This document shows, piece by piece, positions 4,945-5,688 of a DNA stretch of 5,688 nt. The notes beneath the pieces are model-generated. The model was not told the origin of the DNA, searched no databases, and saw nothing but the letters and a program-made list of their open reading frames with translations. The stretch spans positions 1 through 5,688 of the forward strand of contig DRKO01000297.1 of assembly GCA_011051745.1 (NCBI GenBank), in the 5' to 3' direction. How positions within the stretch are numbered: position 1 is the stretch's first letter; each line of letters opens with the position of its first letter. This DNA comes from Chloroflexota bacterium. GTDB taxonomy: Bacteria; Chloroflexota; Anaerolineae; Aggregatilineales; UBA3940. The translations under genes and the position numbers were made by a program.

Positions 4945-5688
4945 TATTCGTACACCTCCCGGAAGCGGCGGATGACGACTCCGCTCAGGAGATTCATCAC
5001 CAGCGTCATCAGGAACAGCGTGGAGCCGACGGCGAAGATGGACTGACTGTTAATCGAGCCGTGCGGCGTATCGCCGAAGCTCACCTGAACGATGAAGGCC
5101 GTCATCGTCTGGATGCTGGTCAGCGGGTTGAGCGTCATCTTGGGCGTCGTTCCGGCGGCGATGGTGACCGCCATCGTCTCCCCGATGGCCCGCGAGAAGG
5201 CCAGAATAAAGGCCGCGATCACCCCGCTCAGCGCGGCGGGCAGGACAACCCGCGTGGCGACCTCGAATCTGGTCGCGCCCAGCGCATAGGCCCCCTCCCG
5301 CAGGGAGCGCGGCACGCTCCGCATCGCGTCCTCGCTGATCGAGGAGACCATCGGGATGATCATAACGCCCACGACCACCGACGCGCTCAGCGCGTTGAAG
5401 AAGTCCACCCGGATCGCGGTCCCGGCCAGGGCGTTGAACCAGTCGAAGAAGTTCCGCAGCAGAGGGGTGATGAAGGTGAGCGCGAAATAGCCGTAAACCA
5501 CCGTCGGGATACCGGCCAGAATCTCCAGCAGCGGCTTGAGAACCCGACGCAGGCCGTCCGGCGCATACTCGCTCAGGAAGATCGCCGCCCCCACGCCCAG
5601 CGGGATCGCGATCAGGCCGGAGAGCACGGCGACCATCAGCGTGCCGTTGATCAGCGGCAGAATACCGAAGTTCTCTGGAACGACCGGA
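4944..5688 (-). CDS. pstC: PstC, phosphate ABC transporter permease (partial, N-terminus beyond window)
   Basis: The partner permease of PstA. The reading frame runs to the right edge (first full codon at 5687), so the ATG at 5636 is an internal methionine, not the start. The 17 residues before it include ENFGILPLINGTL, a conserved PstC stretch. In all 247 residues are visible. Judging by the family, roughly 50-100 N-terminal residues, including the first membrane segment, are missing. Counting from the first visible residue, landmarks are FLSEYAP (37-43), LEILAGIPTVVYGYFAL (54-70), the EAA loop REGAYALGATRFEVATRVVL (130-149) and AFSRAIGETMAV (163-174). The segment around 180-200 (TTPKMTLNPLTSIQTMTAFI) is typical of PstC rather than PstA. 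It overlaps pstA by one base. pstS would be expected further upstream, outside the window. Confidence 0.96.
   Translation of the reverse strand, partial: PVVPENFGILPLINGTLMVAVLSGLIAIPLGVGAAIFLSEYAPDGLRRVLKPLLEILAGIPTVVYGYFALTFITPLLRNFFDWFNALAGTAIRVDFFNALSASVVVGVMIIPMVSSISEDAMRSVPRSLREGAYALGATRFEVATRVVLPAALSGVIAAFILAFSRAIGETMAVTIAAGTTPKMTLNPLTSIQTMTAFIVQVSFGDTPHGSINSQSIFAVGSTLFLMTLVMNLLSGVVIRRFREVYE

Noticed and set aside
5636..5688. ATG at 5636 as the pstC start
   Set aside because: The frame continues upstream to the edge and encodes conserved PstC residues (FGILPLINGTL), so the true start is outside the window.
1..5688. Mobile elements, CRISPR arrays, tRNA or rRNA genes, phage or defence genes, Pho box
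   Set aside because: Searched by eye on both strands; no direct-repeat arrays, terminal inverted repeats, RNA gene signatures or clear Pho-box repeats were found.

Overview
All recognisable genes lie on the minus strand of a GC-rich bacterial segment. Two transport units sit head to tail: the distal part of a phosphate-uptake operon, pstC-pstA-pstB-phoU (right, read leftwards), followed by an FMN-riboswitch-controlled transporter unit, ribX-ribY (left). I suspect the phylum Chloroflexota. An FMN riboswitch in front of a two-gene NMT1-type ABC system is the RibXY arrangement known from Chloroflexus, and the lipobox followed by Gly-Gly-Gly and an acidic linker would fit. No marker gene is present, so this placement is an inference.

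Right part (about 3000-5688). pstC is cut by the window edge and lacks its N-terminus. It shares one base with pstA, pstB follows pstA after 5 bases, and phoU follows pstB after a 110-base gap. Together they encode the two membrane subunits and the ATPase of the high-affinity phosphate importer, plus the PhoU regulator. pstS and any Pho box would be upstream, outside the window. The pstB-phoU gap holds two adjacent stem-loops and a plausible extended -10 promoter, so phoU may be partly uncoupled from the transporter genes.

Middle (1866-2306). This 441-base stretch without a gene is an almost complete regulatory cassette. It starts with a near-consensus promoter (TTGACT, 16 bases, TATAAT). A full FMN (RFN-type) riboswitch follows, then a strong intrinsic terminator, and finally a leader of about 120 bases with the ribX ribosome binding site. 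The 5' strand of the aptamer closing region can pair over 11 consecutive bases with the left arm of the terminator. That gives an explicit prediction for the switch: FMN bound allows the terminator, FMN absent gives the antiterminator.

Left part (1-1865). ribX encodes an ABC permease of the SsuC/TauC/ThiX type. ribY encodes an NMT1/ThiY-like lipoprotein binding protein that is open at the left edge, with 322 residues visible. The riboswitch points to riboflavin or a related flavin as the substrate. No ATPase for this importer is present in the window.

No RNA genes, insertion sequences, CRISPR arrays or phage genes were found. The region is mostly orthodox. The points of most interest are the riboswitch mechanism, the missing ATPase, and the lack of an unconditional terminator between the phosphate and flavin units.
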